DNA of 64,000 nucleotides from NCBI RefSeq assembly GCF_027213965.1, contig NZ_JAPWGX010000008.1, forward strand, positions 20,393-84,392, in the 5' to 3' direction. Numbering within the stretch: position 1 is the stretch's first letter; each line of letters opens with the position of its first letter. The notes beneath the pieces are model-generated. The model made no database searches. It was not told the DNA's origin and saw only the letters and a list, made by a program, of their open reading frames with translations. The DNA comes from Maritalea porphyrae (lineage in GTDB: Bacteria > Pseudomonadota > Alphaproteobacteria > Rhizobiales > Devosiaceae). Made by a program: the position numbers and the translations under genes. Positions 25,310-33,598 of this stretch are shown here, piece after piece.

Positions 25310-26266
25310 ATGCGTGCTTCCCTTGGCCCAATCACAAATAGGCTGCTCGATCTTGCTGTCGTTCTGCTTGGCGTTTCGATTTTGGTCTTTTTGATGATCC
25401 GCCTTATCCCCGGCGATGCAATCGCGATCATGCTTGGCGCCAATACTGAAATTACGCCTGAACGCATTGCCGAACTTGAAGCGCGGCTAGGGCTAGATAA
25501 GCCCATGTATATTCAGTATTTTGATTGGGTCACCGGCGCGTTAGTTGGCGACTTTGGCACTTCAATTTGGACGGGTCGTTCCGTCATGTCAGAAATTAGT
25601 GCAAACATTTGGCCCACACTAGAGCTCACCTTCCTATCTATTTTGGTTGGTGCGGGACTTTCTATACCCATTGGCTGTTTTATGGCATCAGCACGGGGCA
25701 AAAACTCAGAAGTTGCTGTCCGGGTTGTGGCGATTGCGGGGCTAACAATTCCTTCTTTTTGGCTTGGAATCGTTTCAATTTTCATCGTTTCAAAGTTATT
25801 GCCCAGCGTTTCAACACTGGGCTATGTCCCTTTTAGTCAAGATCCTTTGGGCAATCTGCAACGCATGTGTTTGCCGGTGCTGGCGCTCAGTTTACCCATG
25901 CTTGCAAACTTGTCTCGTCTTGTACGCTCCGCCATGCTCGACGCCTTGGGCCAAGACTATATTCGCACAGCAAAGGCTAAAGGCGTGCCACGCAGAAGCT
26001 TAATTTATAAACACGCCCTGCGAAATGCTTTGATACCCTTCATCACAAGCGTTGGCGTTGCCACAGGCTATCTTTTGGGCGGCGCTATCGTTGTGGAACA
26101 AGTGTTTGCCATTCCGGGATTGGGGCGCTTGGTTCTCGGGGCCATCGCCGAACGCAATTATCCGTTAGTTCAAGCAGCCATATTGGTCATGACCACCTCT
26201 TTCGTGCTGGTCAACTTTCTAGTCGACACTCTTTATGCCTATATCGATCCGAGGGTCGCGAAATGA
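25310..26266 (+). CDS. Peptide ABC transporter permease (DppB-like)
   Basis: 318 residues, six membrane segments; N-terminal LVFLMIRLIPGDAIAIMLG and the EAA-region RTAKAKGVPRRSLIYKHALR are typical of DppB/OppB. The loop GRSVMSEISANIWPTLELT is also characteristic. It overlaps the next permease gene by ATGA. Ribosome binding site is weak. Confidence 0.9.
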   Translation: MRASLGPITNRLLDLAVVLLGVSILVFLMIRLIPGDAIAIMLGANTEITPERIAELEARLGLDKPMYIQYFDWVTGALVGDFGTSIWTGRSVMSEISANIWPTLELTFLSILVGAGLSIPIGCFMASARGKNSEVAVRVVAIAGLTIPSFWLGIVSIFIVSKLLPSVSTLGYVPFSQDPLGNLQRMCLPVLALSLPMLANLSRLVRSAMLDALGQDYIRTAKAKGVPRRSLIYKHALRNALIPFITSVGVATGYLLGGAIVVEQVFAIPGLGRLVLGAIAERNYPLVQAAILVMTTSFVLVNFLVDTLYAYIDPRVAK

Positions 26267-27090
26267 AAACCTTCCTTTTTCGAAACAAGCTGCTCACCTT
26301 TGCTTTGATCTTTGTCGCCTTTCAAGTTCTATTGGCTGTCTTGGCCCCAACTTTGGGATTTCAAGATCCTTACAATCAGGTCATGATCCAGCGGATGAAA
26401 CCACCCAGTGCAATAAATTTCTTGGGCACCGATCAATTGGGGCGCGATGTTTTGGCGCGCATAATTTATGGCTATCGTACATCTCTTGTCACATGCCTTA
26501 CCGCTGTCGGTATAGCTTTGGTCATCGGCGGCATGCTTGGTATGCTGTCCGCGTTTTATCGAGGTTGGATTGACCGAATTGTCATGCGCTTTATGGACAT
26601 CCTGTTCGCTTTCCCAATTCTGCTGTTGGCAATTGGGGTTATTGCGGTTATTGGACCAAGCACCTGGGGCGCGGCTATCGCCATTGCAATTGTTTACACG
26701 CCAATATTTGCGCGGTTATTGCGCGGACCTTCGCTTGTGATTGTTGAAAGTGAATATGTTATGGGCGCACGCGCCATTGGTGCAAGTGATGCACGCATCA
26801 TATTTTCGCATCTACTTCCCAATCTCGCCTCAGTCATTTTGGTTCAAGTAAGTCTGCTACTTTCTGCTGCCATTCTGGTTGAAGCATCTCTTTCCTTTTT
26901 GGGACTGGGCGCTCAACCGCCAACCCCCTCGCTTGGACTAATGTTATCAGAAGGGCGAAATTTCTTGTTACTCTCGCCGTGGCCTGCCACGTTTTCGGGG
27001 TTTGCTATTCTCTTCTTGTCTTTTGGTTTCAACCTGCTAGGCGATGCATTGCGTGACACGCTAGACCCTCGTCTGCGCACCCAAGACTAA
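26263..27090 (+). CDS. Peptide ABC transporter permease (DppC-like)
   Basis: 275 residues with NFLGTDQLGRDVLARIIYG near 50 and VMGARAIGASDARIIFSHLL near 160, both hallmarks of DppC/OppC. Forms the channel with the preceding permease. The N-terminus FRNKLLTFALIFVAFQ is the first membrane helix. Confidence 0.9.
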   Translation: MKTFLFRNKLLTFALIFVAFQVLLAVLAPTLGFQDPYNQVMIQRMKPPSAINFLGTDQLGRDVLARIIYGYRTSLVTCLTAVGIALVIGGMLGMLSAFYRGWIDRIVMRFMDILFAFPILLLAIGVIAVIGPSTWGAAIAIAIVYTPIFARLLRGPSLVIVESEYVMGARAIGASDARIIFSHLLPNLASVILVQVSLLLSAAILVEASLSFLGLGAQPPTPSLGLMLSEGRNFLLLSPWPATFSGFAILFLSFGFNLLGDALRDTLDPRLRTQD

Positions 27091-27101
27091 GGACCGAATA
27101 T

Positions 27102-27179
27102 ATGGCACGCAAAGCGCAAACCGATGTGGCAAATAACAGCAAACGATCAAAACCCCAAAAACTGAGCAGGACGGTATGA
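27102..27179 (+). CDS. Possible 25-aa upstream ORF overlapping the GntR gene
   Basis: ATG 27102 follows AAGGAC by about 7 nt, and its TGA overlaps the start of the regulator (ATGA). The peptide is basic (MARKAQTDVANNSKRSKPQK...). Such an overlap would couple translation of the regulator. It may be chance. Confidence 0.25.
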   Translation: MARKAQTDVANNSKRSKPQKLSRTV

Positions 27180-27925
27180 AGTTGATCGATGAAATTTTGC
27201 AGCGCCTACGCCGGACAAGCCGTACAGCGGACCCCTTATATAAACAGCTTGCTTTTACCATCAGAGAACTCATCGAATCCGGCACATTGCGTGGCGGCGA
27301 GGCCCTACCCGCAGAACGCGATCTTGTCACAGCCACAGGCTTGTCACGCATCACAGTTCGCAAAGCCATTGAAGAACTTTTAAATGACGGTTTATTGTCA
27401 AAACGTCACGGGGTAGGCACATTTGTTTCAACGCAGATAGATCAACCCCTCTCAATTTTGCTTGGCTTTACCGCAGATATGCAGCGTCGCGGCGCGCAAT
27501 CCAGCTCAATCCTCCTAAACAAATCCGTTGGCCTGCCAAATTCATCCGAAGTCTTAAAACTGGGCATATCGCCCAATGAAAAAGTGTTGCGTCTTTCCCG
27601 TGTGCGTCTTTCCGAAGGTGAACCGCTTGCTGTCGAAAACGCCACAGTGCCGCTTTATGCAGTCGGCCAAGTAGATGAAATGGGCGAGTCATTGTACGAT
27701 GCGCTAGAGAAAACCAGCAGCAAGCCCATTCGCGCGCTTCAACGGCTCCACGCCGCAATTGCCAACCAAGAAGAGGCACGTCTACTCAAGATTTCCGTTG
27801 GCGATCCAATTCTGCATATTGAGCGTCGATCCTTTTTAGAAAACGGACGCCCGATCGAAGTGACCATTTCTGCATATCGTGGCGACCGCTATGATTTCAT
27901 AGCCGAGCTTTCAATAGAACGATAA
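27176..27925 (+). CDS. GntR-family regulator with UTRA domain (HutC-like)
   Basis: 249 residues: an N-terminal GntR winged helix (DPLYKQLAFTIRELIESG, LPAERDLVTATGLSRITVRK, GLLSKRHGVGTFVST cut to landmarks) and a C-terminal UTRA ligand domain (KVLRLSRVRLSEGEPLAVENATVP in part, LLKISVGDPILHIERRSF). UTRA members sense amino-sugar phosphates (NagR/YvoA bind GlcNAc-6-P) or related metabolites. Located at the end of the peptide-transporter operon; it likely controls it in response to a MurQ-pathway intermediate (inference). Confidence 0.9.
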   Translation: MKLIDEILQRLRRTSRTADPLYKQLAFTIRELIESGTLRGGEALPAERDLVTATGLSRITVRKAIEELLNDGLLSKRHGVGTFVSTQIDQPLSILLGFTADMQRRGAQSSSILLNKSVGLPNSSEVLKLGISPNEKVLRLSRVRLSEGEPLAVENATVPLYAVGQVDEMGESLYDALEKTSSKPIRALQRLHAAIANQEEARLLKISVGDPILHIERRSFLENGRPIEVTISAYRGDRYDFIAELSIER

Positions 27926-27964
27926 TTTTGATTACCGCGCCAAAACACTGTGGCACACAGACTA

Positions 27965-28064
27965 CGATCATGAGTTCCAGGCCCCTGTGATGCTAACAAG
28001 ACATTCATTGACCGTACCGCTAAGGTCTGGGGCGGGTTTCCAAAAGGGCACTGCGCGTACGCCC
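27965..28064 (+). pseudogene. Frameshifted fragment of a lysozyme-like gene
   Basis: About 100 bp align to the 3' part of the lysozyme-like gene at 6783-7574: CAGGCCC, ATGC, then CATTCATTGACCGTA and AAGGTCTGGG match in order. The second half reads TFIDRTAKVWGGFPKG, against FMDRIAKVWAGFPLENG in the intact gene. A one-base deletion separates the YDHEFQAP half from this half. The rest of the gene is missing; the RES toxin gene starts immediately after on the other strand. Confidence 0.65.
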
Positions 28065-28775
28065 TCACCCCACAATGCGCTCAATTTCTGGCACCGGATT
28101 GCCGTTCCATTGAAAAAGCCATGTATCACCCTGCCGGATGTTTTGAATGAGGTGTGGACGAAACGCCGCCAAACAATGACCGCCTTGGTTTCTCACCGAT
28201 GGATAAAGCACTCCGTTGGAATCGTTGGCAAAGAGCTGCGCGGCAAGGGCTTGTCCAGCTTTGTGACCAACTGTTGGATCACTCTCGCCAATATCCACTA
28301 AGTCGGCTTGCTCAAGATCATGAAACTGCGTTGCAAAGGAAGCGTTCAATTCTCGATAGGATGTGATGTTCTGATATATACCTGTCGCATGCAATTCTTG
28401 GGTTAAGTGCCATGAGACCTCGCGCTTTGCTGTTTCTACACGCGTTTCACCCCAAGCCGCGTACCACGCGCCTCGATCGGGCCCGTTGAAACGATTTCCG
28501 GTGCTTCTTGTGTAACAAAACGCTGCATTTACATAGGTCCAGCCGTAGCCGTGACGTTGGCTCAACAGTTCATCGGCCTGAACGTTTGATGGAATAAACT
28601 CTGGCTTGCCAACCCGTGAGGAAGACAGTCCTTCTAATTCTTCCAAAAAGGTCAGCTCATTAAGATCGTCAACCAACGGTGAGAGTGCAGGTTCGTTTAT
28701 ATAGGCTGTCGAAATTAATCTTGTTGAATTTACCTCAACGAACTGAACGATCGGAATTTTAGAGATATCGATCAC
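28065..28775 (-). CDS. RES-domain toxin (NAD-degrading, type II toxin-antitoxin)
   Basis: 236 residues. The RES fold signature is present: Arg in NRFNGPDRGAWYAA near 95, Glu in ETRVETAKREVSWHL near 110, and the Ser region SNGVLYPSVRNQGGHCLAAF cut here to its core near 190-205. RES toxins are ADP-ribosyltransferase-like and consume NAD+. The start overlaps the stop of the antitoxin gene (ATGA), ensuring coupled synthesis. Located 0.8 kb from the replication genes, where such modules stabilise plasmids. Confidence 0.88.
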   Translation of the reverse strand: MIDISKIPIVQFVEVNSTRLISTAYINEPALSPLVDDLNELTFLEELEGLSSSRVGKPEFIPSNVQADELLSQRHGYGWTYVNAAFCYTRSTGNRFNGPDRGAWYAAWGETRVETAKREVSWHLTQELHATGIYQNITSYRELNASFATQFHDLEQADLVDIGESDPTVGHKAGQALAAQLFANDSNGVLYPSVRNQGGHCLAAFRPHLIQNIRQGDTWLFQWNGNPVPEIERIVG

Positions 28776-29185
28776 ATGCCGCCCCTTAATGCATCGATGT
28801 GGCGTCTTGTGGCTATCATTGCAGGGATGCCACCAGCGATCATTTTGTTAACAGGCGACATTCCGCCAAAGAGCGGGCCGGTATTTGATTGCTTTGGCCA
28901 TTGTGTTTCCAGCGGCCCATTGAATAAGAGGCGCAATCCCTTGAAAAGTCCGATCACAAGACTTGCTCTCATCATTTTGTCTTGATCAAGGGTGCCCTTA
29001 AACGAACCCGCCTTCATGCGACCCCAAGTCGCCACTGGAATATCGAATAGGGAGGCCGCTTCTGCATTTGTGAGTTTCCATGCCTGTGCAACCCGCACTA
29101 GAGCTTTGACAACAGTTCGAATTCGTTGTGGATCAGCAAGTGGGGCTATATCTTTAGGTTGTTCGACTTGTTGATGTGCTAACAT
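28772..29185 (-). CDS. Xre/MbcA/ParS-type antitoxin
   Basis: 137 residues. N-terminal helix-turn-helix region LTNAEAASLFDIPVATWGRMK and a C-terminal toxin-binding domain with LRLLFNGPLETQWPKQ and the typical AMIATRRHIDALRGG end. It neutralises the RES toxin and represses the operon, presumably through the palindrome at 29214-29235. Confidence 0.88.
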   Translation of the reverse strand: MLAHQQVEQPKDIAPLADPQRIRTVVKALVRVAQAWKLTNAEAASLFDIPVATWGRMKAGSFKGTLDQDKMMRASLVIGLFKGLRLLFNGPLETQWPKQSNTGPLFGGMSPVNKMIAGGIPAMIATRRHIDALRGGM

Positions 29186-29213
29186 GGATCAATCCTAATC
29201 TTATGCAATAACA

Positions 29214-29235
29214 AACCATATCATATGATACGGTT
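29214..29235. promoter_or_regulatory. Operator palindrome of the RES/Xre module
   Basis: TATCATATGATA is a perfect 12-bp palindrome, extended by AACC and GGTT to 22 bp with one mismatched pair. It lies 28 bp upstream of the antitoxin start, the usual place for an autoregulatory operator. Confidence 0.65.
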
Positions 29236-29558
29236 CGTTACAATCCCATCACTCAAATTCTTTTTCTTTCTTCAAATTATTTCTCTGGAAGACAAAGGGA
29301 CTGACATTTCTCCGGAGCCGACATGTTCAGAATATCGTCACGCGCAGCGGAAGTCATCCCGTAGGGATCGAAGCGGAGCGGAGAAGGGCGTAGCCCTTGA
29401 TGGAGCGAGCATGTCGATATGGTTGTGTGTATAGGCACGGAAGAAGCGAAACGCTCAATTTATGGAGCGAGTTCGCTGTTCACTTGCAATGAAGAAGTGA
29501 TGTTTTTGATGCTTTGGCTTTGCAGTAGGGAAATTTTCAGCTGTTTAAGCTGGAAATT
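29236..29558. other. Gene-poor region with short hairpins next to the replication gene
   Basis: No supported gene (a 69-aa frame at 29225-29434 looks like chance). It contains two small hairpins with the same GTA loop, ATCCC-GTA-GGGAT at 29356-29368 and AAGGGC-GTA-GCCCTT at 29384-29398, separated by GAAGCGGAGCGGAG. An 11-bp stem (29532-29558, one G-T pair, GTTTA loop) touches the stop codon of the initiator gene. Could hold an origin, an oriT or just the operon end. Confidence 0.4.
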
Positions 29559-30437
29559 CTAATCAAATGGGTCAGCCATTAGGCTGTCGCTATTATATCT
29601 ATGTGAGATTTGCTTTTTAGAGGACACTTGTGTCTTATCTGAATAATCAGCACGAAGGTCTGTTTCAGAAGCCCCTAAGCTAAAGAACTGTCGAACAAGA
29701 TCGCTGGTGCGCTTTAAATCCTCATAGAAGGGCTTCGTGATTTCTCCAACCCGCATCACCAGCCCCACATACAAACCACGCGCATTGCGCTTTGTGTGGG
29801 CAAACAAATAGCCAAACTGCACCAGATCGGCGATATAGCGTTGAATGGTGCGGGTTGAGCGGTTCATGATGTTGGCCAAGGTGCCTTTGGTGGTCTCTGT
29901 GATCCCCTCTTTGCCACAGCGCGCATGAATGATCTGCAACAGGGCTTTTGCGTTTGGGGTCAAACGTTCGTCTCTGGCCGCCGTTGTGGCCATATTGGGC
30001 GCATATTGGTCTGAAGGGATCGGCGACTGTCGGCCCCACCGCACAGGCACGCGCTTTGACATCTCAAATCTCTTGGGAGTAGCCACAGAGCTTAAAAGTT
30101 CCCTGCCCGCACCCTGGGCCATATTTTTGGCGCCACGCCCGGCCCTCTCAGCTCTAATCTCACGCATGATGGCGTCAGCTTCGGCTTCTTCAGGGGTGAT
30201 ATAGCCCTTGCGCACATATTCACGATAGGCATTGCTGCCAAATCGTGGCTTGTTAAACCCCTGCTTGGCCAAAATGGACTGGTTAAACCGCGCCTTTATG
30301 CGGCGTTGTGCCTGCTCATGGTCTGTTTCGAGCGATCGCAACATATCGTCGCCGATCATCCCCATGTCCCAGACCTTAACATCGATCCCCTTATAATTGG
30401 GTGCTAACGTACTACGGTGTTGGTTAGACGAAGCCAT
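29559..30437 (-). CDS. Putative replication initiator (winged-helix), in repC position
   Basis: 292 residues, shorter than canonical RepC (about 400). The N-terminal half is basic (QAQRRIKARFNQSILAKQGF); the C-terminal half has a winged helix: LTPNAKALLQIIHARCGKEG, TKGTLANIMNRSTRTIQRYI and YLFAHTKRNARGLYVGLVM in part. Position downstream of repA-repB, separated by about 350 bp that could encode a counter-transcribed RNA, matches repC in repABC operons, so it probably binds the origin. I cannot match it to the RepC family by eye. GGAGAGGGG precedes the ATG. Confidence 0.6.
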   Translation of the reverse strand: MASSNQHRSTLAPNYKGIDVKVWDMGMIGDDMLRSLETDHEQAQRRIKARFNQSILAKQGFNKPRFGSNAYREYVRKGYITPEEAEADAIMREIRAERAGRGAKNMAQGAGRELLSSVATPKRFEMSKRVPVRWGRQSPIPSDQYAPNMATTAARDERLTPNAKALLQIIHARCGKEGITETTKGTLANIMNRSTRTIQRYIADLVQFGYLFAHTKRNARGLYVGLVMRVGEITKPFYEDLKRTSDLVRQFFSLGASETDLRADYSDKTQVSSKKQISHRYNSDSLMADPFD

Positions 30438-30608
30438 TGGCCCCTCTCCTCTTTAAATAAGAGGCGGCTCAGCAAAATCTTGGCAAAGAAATATCACTGC
30501 ATGAAATTGGGTGATCTACTTATTGTCCAAAAATTGGATGCAACAAAGCACACGCAAAAATCACGTTTTCTCTTGCCAATAATGTTGGGGAACTGATAAG
30601 ACTAAACC

Positions 30609-30690
30609 TAGTTCAAAAGGGTATTAGGAATTGCCGTTCCTATTGTCTAATTCAATCCCCTCCGCTGGTCACCACCTCGGGGGGTTTTGT
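30609..30690 (+). ncRNA. Candidate counter-transcribed RNA of the repABC-type operon
   Basis: In repABC operons a small antisense RNA from the repB-repC gap limits initiator synthesis. Here the gap has, on the opposite strand, TTGCCA (30573), 18 bp, TAAGAC (30597), then a hairpin AGGAA-TTGCCG-TTCCT and a terminator-like stem ending in TTTTGTTT. Expected length is about 80 nt. Start and end are inferred, not measured. Confidence 0.4.
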
Positions 30691-30692
30691 TT
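30657..30692 (+). terminator. Intrinsic-terminator-like stem in the repB-repC gap
   Basis: CCCCTC pairs with the G-run of CGGGGGG (six pairs, one G-T) around a loop of about 16 nt, followed by TTTTGTTT. It would end the candidate antisense RNA. Confidence 0.45.
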
Positions 30693-30769
30693 ATCTTAGA
30701 TGTGATCTCCTCAAGACATCAAAACCATTTCAATAAATCACGCCGCTTAGAGCATGATGCTAAAAAAAC

Positions 30770-30785
30770 CTTGTCAGCTGACAAG
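30770..30785. promoter_or_regulatory. parS site 1 (perfect 16-bp palindrome)
   Basis: CTTGTCAGCTGACAAG lies 1 bp past the repB stop. It fits the RepB-binding consensus GTTNNCNGCNGNNAAC at all fixed positions except the outermost pair. Confidence 0.7.
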
Positions 30786-30786
30786 C

Positions 30787-31800
30787 CTACTCATCACTTT
30801 GCGCCCGTAGTTTTTCCAAAAATCGCTTTTCCAAATCGGGCAACTCATTCGCCATAAAAACCCTAAACTGATCGGCGTGCTGTATGGCCACGCGGATACG
30901 CATATCCGATTTGCCAAACGACACTTCCCCAACATCACCAAACGTCGTTTTGGCGGACCGTGCGGGCCTGCTTGCTGCTTCACCCTGCCCTGCAATCGCG
31001 CCCAAACAAGCCATAAACCTATCATCTGAGGTCATTTTTTTGACCTTGTCAGATGACAAGGTTTTGTCTAAATCTTCGAGCTGAGTACCGTCGGCTACAG
31101 CCGCGCAAAGATCCAGCCATCTTGGTCGTCCAATGTTGGGTGCACGGCCGATAGCTTCAACAATTGATTTGGGCAATGTGCGGGTGACGGTGCGAAACTT
31201 TGACATTTGCGCATCGTCCACCCCAAGGGCTGACTTTATGTCTTTGGGCTTAATGCCTGCCGCTTCCATCTCAGCACAAAAAAGCGCTCGTTCAATCCAT
31301 GAAAGGTCTTGGCGCTCGGCGTTTTCCATTCCCTGCGCTACAACCAAATCCCGATCAGAAAAAGTGCCAAGGCGCGCCTCAACTTTTTGGCCCAAATCTG
31401 CAAGTGCACGCCAACGGCGATGTCCAAACACGATTTGATATTTGTGTTCACTTTTGGGGTCGCGACGCACCGAAATTGGTGTGCGTTGACCCTCTTTTTG
31501 CAGGGCTTGCTTAAAACGCTCAAACTCTCGCGGGTCATCATCGGGCAATCGATCACGGAACGGAGAGGGGTCGATATCGCTCGGATCTAAGGTGATGATT
31601 TGGCCGCCACGTTCTGCCTCAGCCAACAACCTGTCACGTTCTTCACGAATTTCGGTCATTGAGCGTTGGGTTGCCCCAATTACCCCGGCCGCCACCCGAC
31701 TTGGTGCGGGGGTAGGTGAGGGAGATGTCTCGCGATTGGCTGCATCACCATTATGAGTCAAATTGCCAAAACTTGAAGCGATGGATTTCTTGCGGCTCAT
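30787..31800 (-). CDS. repB: ParB-family plasmid partition protein RepB
   Basis: The ATG at 31800 overlaps the repA stop (ATGA), giving 337 residues, the usual RepB size. ParB nuclease-like domain: LDPSDIDPSPFRDR near 70, EGQRTPISVRRD, YQIVFGHRRWRAL (the GERRxR-type CTP motif) and ENAERQDLSWIERA; then a helix-turn-helix with IKSALGVDDAQMSKFRTV. It binds parS and works with RepA. A second parS-like site lies inside its coding sequence. Confidence 0.92.
   Translation of the reverse strand: MSRKKSIASSFGNLTHNGDAANRETSPSPTPAPSRVAAGVIGATQRSMTEIREERDRLLAEAERGGQIITLDPSDIDPSPFRDRLPDDDPREFERFKQALQKEGQRTPISVRRDPKSEHKYQIVFGHRRWRALADLGQKVEARLGTFSDRDLVVAQGMENAERQDLSWIERALFCAEMEAAGIKPKDIKSALGVDDAQMSKFRTVTRTLPKSIVEAIGRAPNIGRPRWLDLCAAVADGTQLEDLDKTLSSDKVKKMTSDDRFMACLGAIAGQGEAASRPARSAKTTFGDVGEVSFGKSDMRIRVAIQHADQFRVFMANELPDLEKRFLEKLRAQSDE
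31045..31060. promoter_or_regulatory. parS-like site 2 inside repB
   Basis: CTTGTCAGATGACAAG differs from site 1 by one central base and has extra outer complementarity (ACCTTGTCA and TGACAAGGT). It sits in the repB coding region. Confidence 0.55.
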
Positions 31801-33035
31801 GTTCGACCCCAACTTTTGTGAACCTGATCCAATATCGCCCGATTAACATCATCCATGGATTCACGGGCGCGCTTAAGCGTATTGCGCGGAATTTCACCCG
31901 CCTCAACTTCGTAAATCGAACGTTTGCCCAAACCCGCCAACTCAACCGCAGTGCTTTGCAAGGCTGTGGGCATAATCACATCATCTGCAAACAAATGCCG
32001 TAGCAGAGCAACAATTTGGGTTTGCGCCTGATCATTTGGATCATGCCGTGTGACCAGGTAATTCATGAAATCATTGCGCATGGTTGCGCCAGCATTGCGG
32101 ATTACGTCTGCCAGATCCCCAAGCATCAACAAAAACTGGCTCATTGAAGCCACATCCAGCATCGCCGGGTGAATGGTAATCACCATCGATGTGGCAGAGT
32201 AAAGCGCACCAAGGGTAAGATATCCAAGGGAAGGGGGCGTATCGAGCAAAACGATATCATAATCATCTGCCACCTCTTCAATCGCCAACTTCAACCGTTC
32301 AAAAAACAAGCCGCCTTCAACTTTTTGGTTGGTGCCAAGAACACGTGGAGTTTCATATTCAAACTCCATCACCTCAATATTGCCGGGCACAAGATCCAAC
32401 CCATCAAAATAGGTTTTGCGGATCACTTCACTGATCGGTTTACGCTGCTCATCATATCGCATGGCGGCGTAAATCGTTTCATTTTGCCCCACATCCAATT
32501 CGGGTTGAAACCCAAACATGGCGGAAAGCGAGGCTTGTGGGTCCATATCAATCGTCAACACCCTGTAACCTTGCAACGCCAGGTAATGGGCCAAATGTAC
32601 CGTGGTCGTGGTTTTAGCACTACCGCCTTTAAAGTTGGTCGCTGCTAATACTTGCAAATGTTCATGGGGTTGCCGGCTAGGCAACATTGCCAAATCACCG
32701 TCAGGTTTTAGCGCAGCAAAATAGCGACGCAACTCATTGATCTGAGCCAAAGTATAGGCGCGATGATTGTTCTCTAAACGGGCAGGGGAGGGACCCTTGC
32801 CATCAATCGAGAGTGTGCGCAAAGTCGACTCTGGAATAGAGGTCAGCTTTGACACTTCATTGGTCATGAAATAGCGTAAGCTTTTCTCCGCTTCGGGTGG
32901 ATACATGCGCTGACGCAAAACTTGTAATTGCCCCGACAACAGGCCAGCATGGTCGACAATCTTGTCGACCGCATCAATTGCGCCGATTTGATGTGATTTG
33001 CCCATTTCGGTTGCTTTTGTGGTCTGTGTCGTCAT
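31797..33035 (-). CDS. repA: ParA-family plasmid partition ATPase RepA
   Basis: 412 residues, the size of RepABC RepA proteins. N-terminal DNA-binding part (VSKLTSIPESTLRTLSIDG) precedes the ATPase: deviant Walker A FKGGSAKTTTTVHLAHYLA in NFKGGSAKTT near 138, TIDMDPQASLSAMFG, and Walker B YDIVLLDTPPSLGYL. RepA segregates plasmid copies with RepB/parS and represses the operon. GAGAGGGAAA precedes the ATG. First gene of the replication operon. Confidence 0.93.
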   Translation of the reverse strand: MTTQTTKATEMGKSHQIGAIDAVDKIVDHAGLLSGQLQVLRQRMYPPEAEKSLRYFMTNEVSKLTSIPESTLRTLSIDGKGPSPARLENNHRAYTLAQINELRRYFAALKPDGDLAMLPSRQPHEHLQVLAATNFKGGSAKTTTTVHLAHYLALQGYRVLTIDMDPQASLSAMFGFQPELDVGQNETIYAAMRYDEQRKPISEVIRKTYFDGLDLVPGNIEVMEFEYETPRVLGTNQKVEGGLFFERLKLAIEEVADDYDIVLLDTPPSLGYLTLGALYSATSMVITIHPAMLDVASMSQFLLMLGDLADVIRNAGATMRNDFMNYLVTRHDPNDQAQTQIVALLRHLFADDVIMPTALQSTAVELAGLGKRSIYEVEAGEIPRNTLKRARESMDDVNRAILDQVHKSWGRT

Positions 33036-33598
33036 TTTCCCTCTCTGACGGCAATCGCGCTATATAATGCACTTTTCCCGTCAACAAGTCGCATAAATGC
33101 GCCGAGTCGTAAAGGAAAACAAGGTTACCAACTTCTTAACGCCGCGCGCCGCAAAAAACAGCCTAACAGTTCAGGGGCTTAACGGGGATAAATGACAAAC
33201 CAAACGTCCAAAATCCAGGCCAATTGCGGTAACCGTCGGGCACAAATTCAACGGCTCCATCAACCGCAGGGGAATCAGCAAACATTGTTTGCCCACGAAA
33301 TAAGTTCATTAAAGTACAAAACGAAACCCATTTAAGATGCGCATGGCACATCATACGACGGTGCCACTGAAGCCCCCTGATACTGGGCGCAAGAAGACAC
33401 ATTGTGTCGGCACAGTCCCGACACAAATTCGAAACAAACCGGGATGTTTCAACGACTCAAAAACCGAAAGGGGAAGGCATCCCGCCGCTCCCTCTTTCGG
33501 CAAAAGGTCACAATGGGGCCAAAAATGATCGATAGAATTTCATTCTATAACTCATTTTATGTGGTATGGTGAGTTATAACAGCAGCGGACTATAGCTC
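33036..33598. other. 563-bp region upstream of repA and fic
   Basis: On the minus strand, TTGTTG and TATAGC with 17-bp spacing lie about 40 bp before repA and could be its promoter. The fic-side dyads are listed separately. An 87-aa minus-strand frame (33163-33426) has no recognisable family and I do not call it. Confidence 0.4.
33532..33578. promoter_or_regulatory. Two overlapping dyads upstream of fic
   Basis: ATAGAAT-TTC-ATTCTAT (33532-33548) is a perfect dyad. It overlaps a second, TATAACTCA (33546-33554) inverted as TGAGTTATA (33570-33578). They end 20 bp before the fic start and probably form an operator. Confidence 0.5.

Noticed and set aside
29225..29434. 69-aa frame beginning in the RES/Xre operator
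   Set aside because: Starts inside the operator palindrome, has no ribosome site, and runs through the hairpin-rich block.
32951..32970. Palindrome GGTCGACAA..TTGTCGACC within repA as a third parS
   Set aside because: Half-sites are in the opposite order to the two parS sites and it lies in a conserved coding stretch; chance is more likely.
33163..33426. 87-aa minus-strand frame upstream of repA
   Set aside because: No family resemblance, poor start context, and it lies where the repA promoter region should be.
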